Below are positions 1 to 9,255 of a DNA stretch of 64,000 nucleotides, in pieces. The stretch's first letter is position 1. Every line of letters starts with the position of its first letter. The position numbers and the translations under genes are program-made. The notes beneath the pieces are model-generated. The model made no database searches. It was not told the DNA's origin and worked only from the letters and a program-made list of their open reading frames with translations. This DNA is from Trichostrongylus colubriformis (taxonomy: Eukaryota; Nematoda; Chromadorea; Rhabditida; Trichostrongylidae). The stretch is taken from NCBI GenBank assembly GCA_963978905.1, contig OZ022257.1, forward strand, positions 31,697,274 to 31,761,273, read 5' to 3'.

Positions 1-99
1 AACCAGTCCGACCACCAGACTCCATCGACGCCACCGACCATCGACGCCGATCTCGCCTGGCCCCACTTGCCCATCTCGAAGTGGAATGTATGACGGCAC
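1..99 (-). CDS. Possible partial downstream exon of the retroelement
   Basis: On the minus strand a strong donor (CAG|GTAAGT, intron starting at 203) is followed about 100 bp later by a strong nematode acceptor (TTATTTCAG, ending at 100). The sequence from 99 to 1 is open in at least one frame and runs off the window. The donor lies beyond the stop codon of the second gag ORF (340). If used, this splice would therefore join a 3' region or an alternatively spliced transcript rather than extend that ORF. I do not recognise the encoded residues. Confidence 0.25.
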   Translation of the reverse strand, partial: MPSYIPLRDGQVGPGEIGVDGRWRRWSLVVGLV

Positions 100-339
100 C
101 TGAAATAACAGTGGGGGCGCATACCCGAGGGTATGCTTAAACAGCTACGACGTAATGACACAGACATAAGAAACCAACAAGTAGAAATAAGATGTTAACT
201 TACCTGCGGTTTGCCTACCTGTGCGCACGTATTAGCGAGGAACCGTGGTTGCTCGCACGCATTAGTGGGGATTAGACTACTACCCACGACGTACTAGGAG
301 GTTAAACTACTACTCCCAACGTAATAGTGTCATCGCAGC

Positions 340-2826
340 TTAAAACTTAACATTCGACCCTGAGGGTTGGCTGCTATCTGACAACGTATTAACCGGTCCT
401 CCCTGCTTCTTCCTTCCAGCTGGTCTTGCTCGCTCACGTGGTCGTGAGTGTGGTCGGCGTTGCAGGTGCCCAGGAGGAACCGGTATAAACGAGACTTCCG
501 CCGCGTTCCTGTAGAAACGCGGGGCAGTCGACGCAATATCATTTATGGTGAATGCGTTCTGGATGCAGATGGCTTGGTGGTGAGTCGGTTCACCACAAAT
601 TCCACATCCGTCGGCCCGAACACATTCCCCATAATGTCTGCGTAGACAAATCGAACAAATTCGATTTTCGATTAGAAGGTCTACGCGCGTATTAAGATGT
701 CTTCGCACATGGCATTCCGCCGAGTAGTGATCTTTCGATGAACAAAAGATACACGGTGGCTGTCCCGGTCGCGGAACCGCTTGCGGTGGTACCGGAGGCA
801 GACCTCGTCTTCTAACCGGTGGAATGTCAGGCGATCCATACGTACTATCTGGACTTCGCGTCACTGGCGAGTCCTCGAAACGGCCCCTCTGAACATCTCC
901 ATACCACTCACGGCTAGCACCATTGCCTCTCTTGCGGCTCTCTCGCCGCCCTCGACTCTGAGATCTGGATCCCCGGTGGGATCCAGCCTCCCAACTCCGA
1001 GAAGGATGTTGCGTCGGAGAAGGTGGGCTAGGTGACCGGTAGTGCACGGAGTGCTGAGAAGGAGCCCTCGGGAGTGTACTCCCTGAACGTAGTATCGTCG
1101 GGGCGGGTGTCCTTTTAGGTGACGGAACCCATCCCGACTTAAACTTCGGCTTGGAGTCCGAAGACGTAGTAGAGCCAGGCGGAGGGACTTGTTGAACAAG
1201 TCTAACCGCTTGCTCACACGACAGCTCCCTGAAGTCCCTGGCTGCCTTACTATCAAACTCCGCCACATAATGTTTCCTCCACCAATCGAGGGAATTCATA
1301 TATGTGCGGGTTGATGTAGGGAAGCCGCCCGGCGGTCTAGCCTGGAACTCAGCCACGAAATTCTTCGCTGTCGGATCTCCATCACCAAGCGTGGCCAGTT
1401 GGCTTACCTGGAGGGTTTCCAGCGAGCGAATGAATCGCGTAACATGAGCGGAAACTGCAGAGGCACGCATTAAAAGAGTATTGATACTAGCACTGCTAAG
1501 ACCATGCTCACGTAGTACCGCCGCTACAGCTATACGCTGTGCCTTAGGTTCGGCTATGTAAGGAAGAATTTCCTCTTGAAGCACGTCCCTATGCACAGAT
1601 ATGGCTGTAAGAATGTGCATCAACTCGTTTATCCATACAGCAAGGACTGCGAAACTTGCGCCCCACGGTTCAACTTGCTCTAGGATAAGCGCGAGCTGCC
1701 CAATCTGTAAAACGGCGTAATCTAATGTGTCACGTAATAATTGGAAAGAATACACGATGCGTACGAGGCCTTCTCGCGCCATGCCTCCGACGAACTCGTC
1801 ATCTGGCACGTGTGCATCTGGGCCCTCGTCACGCGTCGTAATGAACTTGAATACAGTATGGAGTTGCATAGCTGTGAGTTCCTCTACTGTATGCAAGTTG
1901 ACGAAAAATGAACTGTTAGCGGAAACTGGTGGCAAAGGCCACACATCCAACACCGAAGGATTCGGCTGGAGTGGCGTGCCTGAACCATCATTCCGCAACA
2001 GTGAGGACGAAATATCTGCTCGCAATTCTGCTAAGTCCTCCTTATGTTGACCATAAGCATGGCGCATAGCAGTTGCGATCTCACGTAGTAGTTCCTTGTA
2101 TTCCTTCATGGTTAGCTTGCGCGGATCGAACGTACGTTCGAGCGGTTGAGCACCTTCAGGAATACTGGAAGACGTATTAAAGACTATTGGATCAACATTG
2201 CTAGGCCAACGTTCATGAAGTGGTTTATCTTTCGGCTTAGCAAAAGGTGTTCGAATAGTCTTGGAACGTATTATCGAGTAAGATGCTGTGTCAGGAAGAT
2301 GTCCCGATGCAGCATTACTCGAATACGTAGTAGCAGTAGAGGGTGTATCGACTTCCATGTCGACATCCTCTACCGGTAACGATCGCGCAGGGTGAGCAGT
2401 CTGGCTGCGCTTTTGTGGACGAGACGGTGTCTCTTCCTTTGGCGTCCAGACTGTTTTCCCTTCGCGCGCCTCGCCCTCATGTTGTGCGTTCGGCGGCTGA
2501 CCCTCCGGCTGATGTTTTTCCGGGTCTGTGCCAGCAACTGAACGTACAACATCTTTATCGCTTGTATTCCGATCCGAATCCGTAGTAGTCATCTCTCCCG
2601 GCACCTTTGATGCGGTAGGAGAAACGTCTACTTGAGGCTGCGGAACAGAAGCTACATGCGATAAATCGGCATCTGACGTAATACTTACAGACGATGAAAA
2701 TTCTGTAGGTAAGGAGCTTACCTGCTGATTCGTAATACCTTTGGCAGGTGTTGATGGAGCGGAAGACTTCGATACCTTCGCGGAAGCGGACTTCTTAGAG
2801 GTTCGACGTCTTGACTTGCGCACCAT
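340..2826 (-). CDS. Second gag-like protein with zinc knuckles (BEL/Pao type)
   Basis: Open frame of about 828 codons starting at the ATG at 2826 (MVRKSRRR...). An upstream in-frame ATG at 2934 would add a hydrophobic stretch that looks like translated intron. An acceptor-like CCTTTGTAG ends at 2861, just before the preferred start. The N-terminal 240 residues are polar and low in complexity (Ser/Thr/Pro). A helical middle region (about 240-560) would be the capsid-like part. An Arg/Ser/Pro linker follows. Three cysteine clusters lie at about 691-759: CX2CX4HX4C, CX2CX3HX3C and CX2CX4HX4C, the nucleic-acid binding knuckles of Gag. The product would bind element RNA and assemble particles (inference). 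The frame is uninterrupted, suggesting recent activity or retained function. It differs strongly from the first gag ORF upstream. A host-domesticated gag gene is the main alternative. Confidence 0.7.
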   Translation of the reverse strand: MVRKSRRRTSKKSASAKVSKSSAPSTPAKGITNQQVSSLPTEFSSSVSITSDADLSHVASVPQPQVDVSPTASKVPGEMTTTDSDRNTSDKDVVRSVAGTDPEKHQPEGQPPNAQHEGEAREGKTVWTPKEETPSRPQKRSQTAHPARSLPVEDVDMEVDTPSTATTYSSNAASGHLPDTASYSIIRSKTIRTPFAKPKDKPLHERWPSNVDPIVFNTSSSIPEGAQPLERTFDPRKLTMKEYKELLREIATAMRHAYGQHKEDLAELRADISSSLLRNDGSGTPLQPNPSVLDVWPLPPVSANSSFFVNLHTVEELTAMQLHTVFKFITTRDEGPDAHVPDDEFVGGMAREGLVRIVYSFQLLRDTLDYAVLQIGQLALILEQVEPWGASFAVLAVWINELMHILTAISVHRDVLQEEILPYIAEPKAQRIAVAAVLREHGLSSASINTLLMRASAVSAHVTRFIRSLETLQVSQLATLGDGDPTAKNFVAEFQARPPGGFPTSTRTYMNSLDWWRKHYVAEFDSKAARDFRELSCEQAVRLVQQVPPPGSTTSSDSKPKFKSGWVPSPKRTPAPTILRSGSTLPRAPSQHSVHYRSPSPPSPTQHPSRSWEAGSHRGSRSQSRGRRESRKRGNGASREWYGDVQRGRFEDSPVTRSPDSTYGSPDIPPVRRRGLPPVPPQAVPRPGQPPCIFCSSKDHYSAECHVRRHLNTRVDLLIENRICSICLRRHYGECVRADGCGICGEPTHHQAICIQNAFTINDIASTAPRFYRNAAEVSFIPVPPGHLQRRPHSRPRERARPAGRKKQGGPVNTLSDSSQPSGSNVKF

Positions 2827-4377
2827 AGTGAGAATAACAGTTAGTATGAATAGAAACACACTACAAAGGAAACGTATTAATGAAACAACAAGTACGTAAT
2901 TAGTATGATAAGGAAGAAGCAAGCAAGTAAGCATACACGGGAGTACATGCCACGTCGACTGATCATATCGATCGATGTGGCGCGGCTGTCTCTTCGGCTG
3001 CCCTCGTGGGTCCCGAGGCGACTCCCGTGGTACGGTACTGTCATGCGCCCATATATTCTTAAGTACTCGCTCTCTTCCCTATCATGCTACGTCTGTTTGA
3101 CGTGAATTACACCAAGGGTGGTGAAATTTACGCAAACAACGTATTAGGAAGAAAACACACATACACAATGAGTCCGGCATACATATGGGTGAATGAGGGG
3201 GTAATGAGAAAAGAGAGAGAGAGAACTATGCGTTAAGAAAAAAGAGTTTAGGTAGCCATGGACGAATGACGTCCAACTGAAGAGATAGTAATACGTGAAA
3301 TAGCAAATTACTAGAAAAACGATTAGATGAGAAACTACGAGAGGATTAACTAGCAAAATAGCTACACATAGTAACCGCGAATAAAACAAGTGCTATAAAA
3401 GCAACTAATACGTTAATACAGATTACAATTTTAACTACATAAAGAATAACAAACAACTACATGAAGAAATGCAACCAGTGATATTAACGAAATGTAGGGG
3501 AAAAAATGGACTCATCGTAATGTAGCTCTCTTCGCAGCTCGAGGCGGTTGGATCCGCGTCGAAGAACGCGATTGTGGTCGTCCTCCTGACTTCTTGGGTC
3601 CTTCCGTCCCTGCTTTAACGTATTAGTTAGCGGTTCGTGTTGAGCTCCGCGATGTTGCTTAACATCCGAATCGCTAAAAACGTATTATTACAAGTCCTCT
3701 GATCGCGGTCGACATGGAGGTGAAAGATATCGTAGGTTAAATTGCGAATTGATAAGGTCCACAGGTCTTAACAGACGGACCTTACCCGTTGCCTCCATGT
3801 TGGCAGTGGTCAATGGCCTTGTCTTGAGATACGCTTCGATCTCTGTGAAAAGAGTTTCGAAGTTGCGTTCGGTGAACTGTCATCGGAGTGCGTTCGGTGT
3901 AGTGAAATCGTGTACCGCCGAATCATCTGAAGGCAAGAGCACTATCACTGACAGTATAGTCAGGAGTGCCTCTCCTCGCCATGAATTTGCGGAACACGAG
4001 GAGAACTTCATCAGCGCAGCTGACGTAATAAAAAAGGATGCGCCATGAGTCTAACCTAGGGATAGAACAATAGTAGATGATGATGTGAGAGAACGAAGGT
4101 AGTGCGTAATGAGGAAAGACTACCTGGGGTGGACAAATAACGTCCGACCGAAAGAGAAGAAACGAAGTCGATAAAACTACGGGGAAGAGAAGCAGCAAGG
4201 AGACTACTACGAAAATAACTACCAAATTAACTACCATGATGACAACGAATAAAATAACCACTGTAAAAACTACGGCCTTGAGGCAAAATGGTTTAATTAC
4301 AATTTGGACTATAAAAAAGAATGAGCAACTAGGTAAATAGAGTACAATGAATACAAGAAGGAAAAAGAAGGATAGAC
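2827..4377 (-). other. Intron-like, pyrimidine-rich spacer between the two gag ORFs
   Basis: On the minus strand the stop codon of the 588-aa ORF is embedded in a good donor (CG|GTGAGTC, at about 4378). The next strong acceptor (TTTCCTTTGTAG) ends at 2861, just ahead of the next ORF. The spacer is T/C-rich in the sense direction and gives hydrophobic ORFs only by composition. Two stretches (about 4370-4080 and 3470-3190) are diverged copies of each other, sharing an AAATTGTAAT core and a GGACGT...TGTCCA/CGTCCA segment. A plus-strand ORF at 3749-4048 has no recognisable content. Confidence 0.5.
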
Positions 4378-6144
4378 TCACCGCGATCCAAACGGGATAG
4401 TTTCAACGTAATTCTGTGACGTATTATCGCAGGATTGTACCGTATGTGACTGCTCACCTTCACGTGCGCACTCCGTCCGTCGAGGAGGAGGAGATATGCA
4501 CTGGCGTAGAGTACGTTCTCCCGAAGGAGAGGAATACTCACGACTGTGCCCACCTCTATCTCTGCTAGACGACCGAGATGATCGACTAGACGACCGACTA
4601 CGGCGCGCGCGGTAAAGGTACTTCGTTGCTTTCCAGCATAACAACTTGTGATGATCACCCTGACAGATGGAGCAAGGTGGTCGCTCACAATTGTTAACTA
4701 TATGGTGACTAGAGAGACAGCGATAGCACAGTCGGTAATCCTGCGCGATTCGTCGACGTGCTTGTGCAGTCATCCCAGCATCGCAATGGTAGGTGCGATG
4801 CTGCGCTGAACTACAGAATACACATCGTCCATCGCGACGAGGCTCACTTCGACGAGAGCGTGATAGAGATCGGCTCTTTCGTCTTCGGCGAGACGTACTA
4901 CGCAAGAATTCCCTTGAAGGAGATGTAGAGGTTGATCGTAGTGCCAATGTATGAAACTCCATGTCCCTACGTTGGGCAGAATCCTCGATTGCCTCGAATA
5001 TCTTAATGGAAGAATCCAAAGCATCGAGGAGTTGGGACACCCCCCAAGTAGTGGTATCTTGGGCTTCCAAATGACCTACATACTCTAGTGTCCTTGAAGG
5101 GAATTTATTCCGTATTATGCGCATTACAAAGACATTACTATCTTGTTCACCCAGCTTCTTCAATTGAAGCCAAATGGACTTGATTCGTGCCAATGTTATG
5201 CGTTGCGAGATAGCTGATGAGGAAGCTTTAGGATAATCCTCCAGCCTACGACTCATCTGCACTCGCATGAACGTAGGGCGAAAATAAGTTTCGCGTAACG
5301 TATTAATTGCCAGTTCATAATGTGCCTCTGTAATGTCATAACTTGCTACTAGCGCCAGTGCATCGTCCGTTAGAGAACTTCTGATATAGTGAAATTTAAT
5401 TGTAGATGGTATAAGACGGTTAGAATGAACCGCCGAGTCAAAAACATCCCAGAATTCTGCGAACTTTGCAATGTCACCGGTAAACATAGGCAAATCGAAC
5501 TTAGGCAAACGGACTAGTTGCTCTTGCAGGCTATGCAAGGGCAACTCTGTATTAGGGAGTTTGCTAGACGCAATATTCTCGGATTTGGGTGAATCCGTAG
5601 AAGGTTGTGCTAGCTCCTCCGACGTCGTTTCGCCTTCGGGATGACGTCCACGTGCTTGCGGGGGAATTTCCCCCGACGTGGGTGTTACCCGATGTGCGAA
5701 GGACGTAATAGAGCGTGATCCCGTATACATCATAGGACGTAACGGGGTCGACGCTATAGTAGCAACATGCTCTTGGGGTAGTAGATGAAGTGCTGCTTCC
5801 ACTAGAAGGATTAATTCGTGAATCGTGTTCTCCGCCTCAACACCTCCACTGGTTGCCCAGTGGGCTTGGTATTCGGTGATGAGAGCACGGCGCACGTGGT
5901 CCTCTTCTACCGTAAGCGCGCTCTGCATTACTGACTCCCAAGTACTACTAGACGAATCAACTTCTCTCGTTAGAACGAGATGAAGCGCAGTAAGTGCCCT
6001 GCGTCGAGCACTAACACGTTGACTCACCTGTTCAGGATCGCCATCCGTCGGTAATTCCTCTAAGAGCGTGCGATCGATATTGTTGATCGCATTTTGTAGC
6101 CGTTGAACCGCTCTGTCGAGTGCATACTTCTGGATGTGCTCCAT
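4378..6144 (-). CDS. First gag-like protein, DUF1759-type with CCHC zinc knuckles
   Basis: 588-codon open frame starting MEHIQKYALDR. About residues 1-150 are helical. A core from about 215 to 400 contains LPKFDLPMFTGD and a W-rich segment, followed by a long helical region ending near SAQRRDME. This matches the general look of DUF1759 gag domains of BEL/Pao elements (family knowledge). An Arg/Ser linker precedes three knuckles, CX2CX4HX4C twice and CX2CX4HX3C, near residues 437-505. The tail is again Ser/Arg rich. Gag would package element RNA in cytoplasmic particles (inference). The TGA stop overlaps a GGTGAGT splice donor, so splicing could remove the stop and fuse the protein to a downstream exon. 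The frame is intact. Confidence 0.8.
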   Translation of the reverse strand: MEHIQKYALDRAVQRLQNAINNIDRTLLEELPTDGDPEQVSQRVSARRRALTALHLVLTREVDSSSSTWESVMQSALTVEEDHVRRALITEYQAHWATSGGVEAENTIHELILLVEAALHLLPQEHVATIASTPLRPMMYTGSRSITSFAHRVTPTSGEIPPQARGRHPEGETTSEELAQPSTDSPKSENIASSKLPNTELPLHSLQEQLVRLPKFDLPMFTGDIAKFAEFWDVFDSAVHSNRLIPSTIKFHYIRSSLTDDALALVASYDITEAHYELAINTLRETYFRPTFMRVQMSRRLEDYPKASSSAISQRITLARIKSIWLQLKKLGEQDSNVFVMRIIRNKFPSRTLEYVGHLEAQDTTTWGVSQLLDALDSSIKIFEAIEDSAQRRDMEFHTLALRSTSTSPSREFLRSTSRRRRKSRSLSRSRRSEPRRDGRCVFCSSAQHRTYHCDAGMTAQARRRIAQDYRLCYRCLSSHHIVNNCERPPCSICQGDHHKLLCWKATKYLYRARRSRSSSRSSRSSSRDRGGHSREYSSPSGERTLRQCISPPPRRTECAREGEQSHTVQSCDNTSQNYVETIPFGSR

Positions 6145-6750
6145 GATTGTAAGAAGGTGGATAGTATAGTTAGCTATCAGCTCCGAATACAGAAATAATG
6201 ATAAGCTGAGCTCACTGCACTATCCCGCCAACGTGTTGGCGCGCTCACGCTGTCTGCCCCATACCATTTCGTAATGTGCTCTCAGCGTGCGCGAACGACG
6301 CTTTGTCTGGCATGCACTATTTCCTCGCGTTCCCGAGATCGAGCGTGAGAAAGCGTCCGCTTTCACACCTCGGACTATGATCGATCGCTCCGCGAGCCTG
6401 AGAAAGTGGCTTGACGTCGCGATATCGATCGGTCCGACGTGGGAAACCGTCGACTTTAGCCTATCGATCGCGGAAAACGAGGAACATAATACGTAACAAG
6501 ACAGAAATACGATAAACGGATAATAAACGAAGTAATTGAATAATAAATGTGTTGCGAGGGAGATAGAAAGCATGCGAGGAAAAGGAACAGCTACCTACTA
6601 CGCAAAGAAAAAAGAAGCCTACCAGAAAAGGAAATTTAGGTGATAGAGCGATTAAAAGGCAAGATTACTACTAAAGAAACTACATGAAATTGACTACAGG
6701 AGGAGAGACAATATACCTGAAAATAATACTATACTTACCTGTTGTGAATT
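6145..6750 (-). other. Leader with splice signals upstream of the first gag ORF
   Basis: In the minus direction a strong donor (AACAG|GTAAGTATAG) lies at about 6738. A T-rich stretch with an acceptor-like TTTCTTTGCGTAG follows near 6595, then about 450 bp of non-coding sequence before the gag ATG at 6144. The spacing resembles a short nematode intron in a retroelement leader. ORFs on either strand here show no recognisable protein features. Confidence 0.35.
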
Positions 6751-6908
6751 ATTATGCCCCTCATCTGTACTGAGGCAAGGATCGTCCGCCAGGTTGCCAG
6801 CTTACCAGGAAAGGTCGGCGAAGGTTGGTGGTGAACCCTTTTAGCTAGGCGCTGAGTACATCACGGAGCGGACGGATACCCAACAGGCGTGCAAGGGAGC
6901 CCGCTAGT

Positions 6909-6987
6909 CCTGCAACGCCCCGTAAAACCACAGGGGTTAAATTAAAAAGGACTACCCTGCAACGCCCCCTAAAGCCACAGCGGTTAA
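6909..6987. repeat. Two direct copies of a 32-bp GC-rich motif
   Basis: CCTGCAACGCCCC... occurs at 6909-6940 and again at 6956-6987 with only a few differences (GTAAAACCACAGGGG versus CTAAAGCCACAGCGG). Start-to-start spacing is 47 bp. They lie in the retroelement leader and could be a structural RNA element or just a local duplication. Confidence 0.6.
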
Positions 6988-7750
6988 CTTTAAGGGTATG
7001 ACAAGCTACCTTGCCCGTCGGTTCCGATATCCCTCCGGGTATCCTGGTCTAAGGGCAGGAACTGTGCGCACCGTGGGTAACCAGTTGGCAGGTTGCCACA
7101 GTTCTGCCGGACTGAATACCCAATTCCTGCCCCGCCAGTTCGCACCCCGGTTCCGGGTCCGCTGTACTCACCGTCTTACCTGTTCCCAAAAGAAGATAGA
7201 GGTGGATGCCTACCCCGGGTCTGACCCGAGGCCCCTATCTACGGGCCCACCAACCAACGTCTCCACCGGTGAGTGGGAGGCGACGCGTGGTAGAGGCCGT
7301 CCCCTACTGCTCCCGGGTGTTAATTTAGGAGCAGGCGGGTCCGATCTCTCGACCGGATGCACCATGTCGCGGATCGAAGGCATCCTTTTTGACTTCGCGT
7401 GTTGCATCGTCCTAGCGCACACAAACCTCTCGCGTCCAGGAGGCACCCAATGGATGATGATGCCCCCCAAACGCCCCCACCGGAGACACCCCGTGGCCGC
7501 CACAACGGCCGACAGGGCGGACCCACTCTGGGGACCTAAGGGTCTTACCGACCTATTCCCCGGATGCCGAGCCTCGACACAGTCCCCCTAGGGCTGTCGG
7601 GCCCTAACAGTCACGTCACTGACAACCTGCCCCCAGTACTAAACATGACAAGACACAACATGGAAATATGACATATGAACAACATGTAAACATACAACAG
7701 AGGAAATAACCAACACATTTATTACGTAATAATAACAATACAAGTATCAT
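6988..7750 (-). other. GC-rich leader of the retroelement, no recognised gene
   Basis: This stretch is markedly richer in G and C than the rest of the window. It gives open frames on both strands (for example 6998-7591 plus and 7210-7503 minus), none with a recognisable motif. Its place between the promoter/LTR candidate and gag suggests a long 5' untranslated or structured RNA region. A minus-strand donor (CAG|GTATGA) lies at about 7752, at its upstream edge. Confidence 0.4.
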
Positions 7751-7759
7751 ACCTGGCTC

Positions 7760-8202
7760 CCACAAGTCGCCTTCGCTAGGGCGACTCCTGACAGTCGGCT
7801 GCACGTAGTAGACCCCCATCCGGCTGGTGTTACGTAGCCATGTGGTCGTCGGTGCCTTCGCGGGGATCTGAACACACGGCTGCTGGGGTGGACACCGGCC
7901 AACTCATGTGCCAGCGCTCCACTACCCGAGCGCCAAGGGTGCACCGCACCCCCAGTCCTCGGGCAGCATCATGGCGTTGCCCGGTGAAAACCGACTGGCA
8001 GCTGGCAGCCGGTCTTTTATACCGGCTTCGACCACAGAGGGCGGAGCCACCGCGTGTCGCATGACGCGACAAGCGGCGCCGCAGCGCGGACGGGCCAGGG
8101 AGCGCGGTGCCCCCGAGGCCATCGTCGCGGCGATCCGCGACAACATGTCTCATTCTGTTCCGCATATGAGCAATCAAACATGTTGTCTCGAGCAACACAA
8201 CA
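7760..8202 (-). repeat. Candidate 5' LTR of the retroelement
   Basis: On the minus strand the segment starts at a short palindrome (TGTTGTGTTGCTCGAG...) and carries a TATA box at 8014-8021. It ends close to the donor at 7752. The content is GC-rich and non-coding. Only one copy is in the window, so the LTR status is inferred from position, the TATA box and the gag ORFs downstream. No convincing tRNA primer-binding site was recognised. Confidence 0.4.
8014..8021 (-). promoter_or_regulatory. TATA box of the retroelement promoter
   Basis: TATAAAAG on the minus strand, within CCGGTATAAAAGACCGG. The expected transcription start lies about 30 bp further on, near 7985-7992 (CCAGTCGG). The direction agrees with both gag ORFs. 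TATA boxes are common in LTR U3 regions and uncommon in nematode housekeeping genes. Confidence 0.5.
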
Positions 8203-8259
8203 ATCATATGTGGATAGTTCGGCTATCGTGAAATCGGTGACGTATTCACGGTTTTGATC

Positions 8260-9255
8260 CTCAAGTGTATAAGATTCTTCGTGAAAGGAACGCCTCCGAG
8301 CTCTCAAAGCTCTCGAACACCTCCAACTGCTGCCGGTGGAAGAAGGGCTTTTGGATCGTCCGGGCTGACACGCGACACTTTGCGCGGCAAACTGCGCGAC
8401 GCCACGTCCGGCACCGATGTCTTCGACTGGAGCGAGAATAGCAATCGTGATGATATAGATCAAGATACTCACAATCAGGATTTTTATAGAGAAAAGGGCT
8501 TCCTGCCCCCATCCTGTTTATAACTTGAGCAACACCCTCATATCAACATTTAGACCACTTATGATCCCTTAATGAACTTAATTTTAAAAAGTCTGATGAG
8601 AGTGTGATGGAATCTGTTTTTGTCTTTTAGTATTGGTCAAGAAGCACCTGATTGTGGAGCCGTGCTAAGCTGCCCACGAGCATGTGATGCTGCTTGATTA
8701 TTTCATTCCTACCTTTCTCAATTCGAAGTTACATTTTTGATCACGATGTCAATATGGTGCAAACCGTTTTATTTTTTTTTCGTTGCAAAGTGATGAACAG
8801 TTTGTATGTACTTAAGTGTACATACTGTACATGTACTTGTATGTAGACGTTAATATGTAATGACATAAACAAATAGACAAACGGATTTTGTCACATTGTC
8901 ATCAAATTTCAAAATGATACTCCCTAAAAAACGGTATGTAACTGAGGAACAGTAAGTGATCTGGGTGGTAGTATGAGGGTAATAAACAAGTGGGAATATT
9001 ACACAAGAGAAGCTCATCTCTTTGCACCTAATTAAAGGAAGAAGCAGCCCATTTTCGACCAAATTCCTTACCACCTTGGCCTTTATCCGATCCATTACGG
9101 GGTTCGCGCCCCAAACAGGAACGCCAAGATCGACCGCGTCGCCGCGCACTACGCCATGTGCTAAGCCGGACGAGCCAAAAGCCACACACCGCCGCTGCCG
9201 CTCCTTCTAGCGTGACTCGCCCCCTCTTTGATTGTACCTCACACAGTGGGATCAA
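8260..9255. repeat. Diverged inverted repeat pair, decayed foldback element
   Basis: Left arm at about 8320-8420 and right arm at about 9100-9215, the latter reverse-complemented. They share GGCTTTTGG-TCGTCCGG and a downstream TGCGCGGC...CGACGC. The roughly 700 bp between them are AT-rich and show no gene. Divergence is high, so the limits are approximate. Confidence 0.4.

Larger units (their letters stand above)
1..8202 (-). mobile_element. BEL/Pao-like LTR retroelement, 5' part only, read right to left
   Basis: All informative ORFs here lie on the minus strand. A TATA-bearing promoter/LTR candidate near 8.0 kb leads into a leader and two gag-type ORFs with zinc knuckles (6144-4378 and 2826-340). 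DUF1759-like gag plus CCHC knuckles is typical of nematode and arthropod BEL/Pao elements; that assignment comes from family knowledge. No protease, reverse transcriptase or integrase is visible, so pol and the 3' LTR, if present, lie to the left of base 1. The right boundary is placed at about 8202, where a short palindrome (TGTTGT...ACAACA) sits. No second LTR is available to prove it. Good splice donors follow the LTR candidate and flank both ORFs, suggesting a spliced transcript. Confidence 0.7.

Noticed and set aside
3144..4381. Hydrophobic minus-strand ORFs (3144-3389 and 3923-4381) that look like membrane proteins
   Set aside because: They are translations of T/C-rich, intron-like sequence between the gag ORFs; no start context, and the hydrophobicity follows from base composition.
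6998..7591. 197-codon plus-strand ORF and overlapping minus-strand ORFs in the GC-rich leader
   Set aside because: Open because of high GC content; no domain, no splice partners, and opposite or unrelated to the gag transcript direction.
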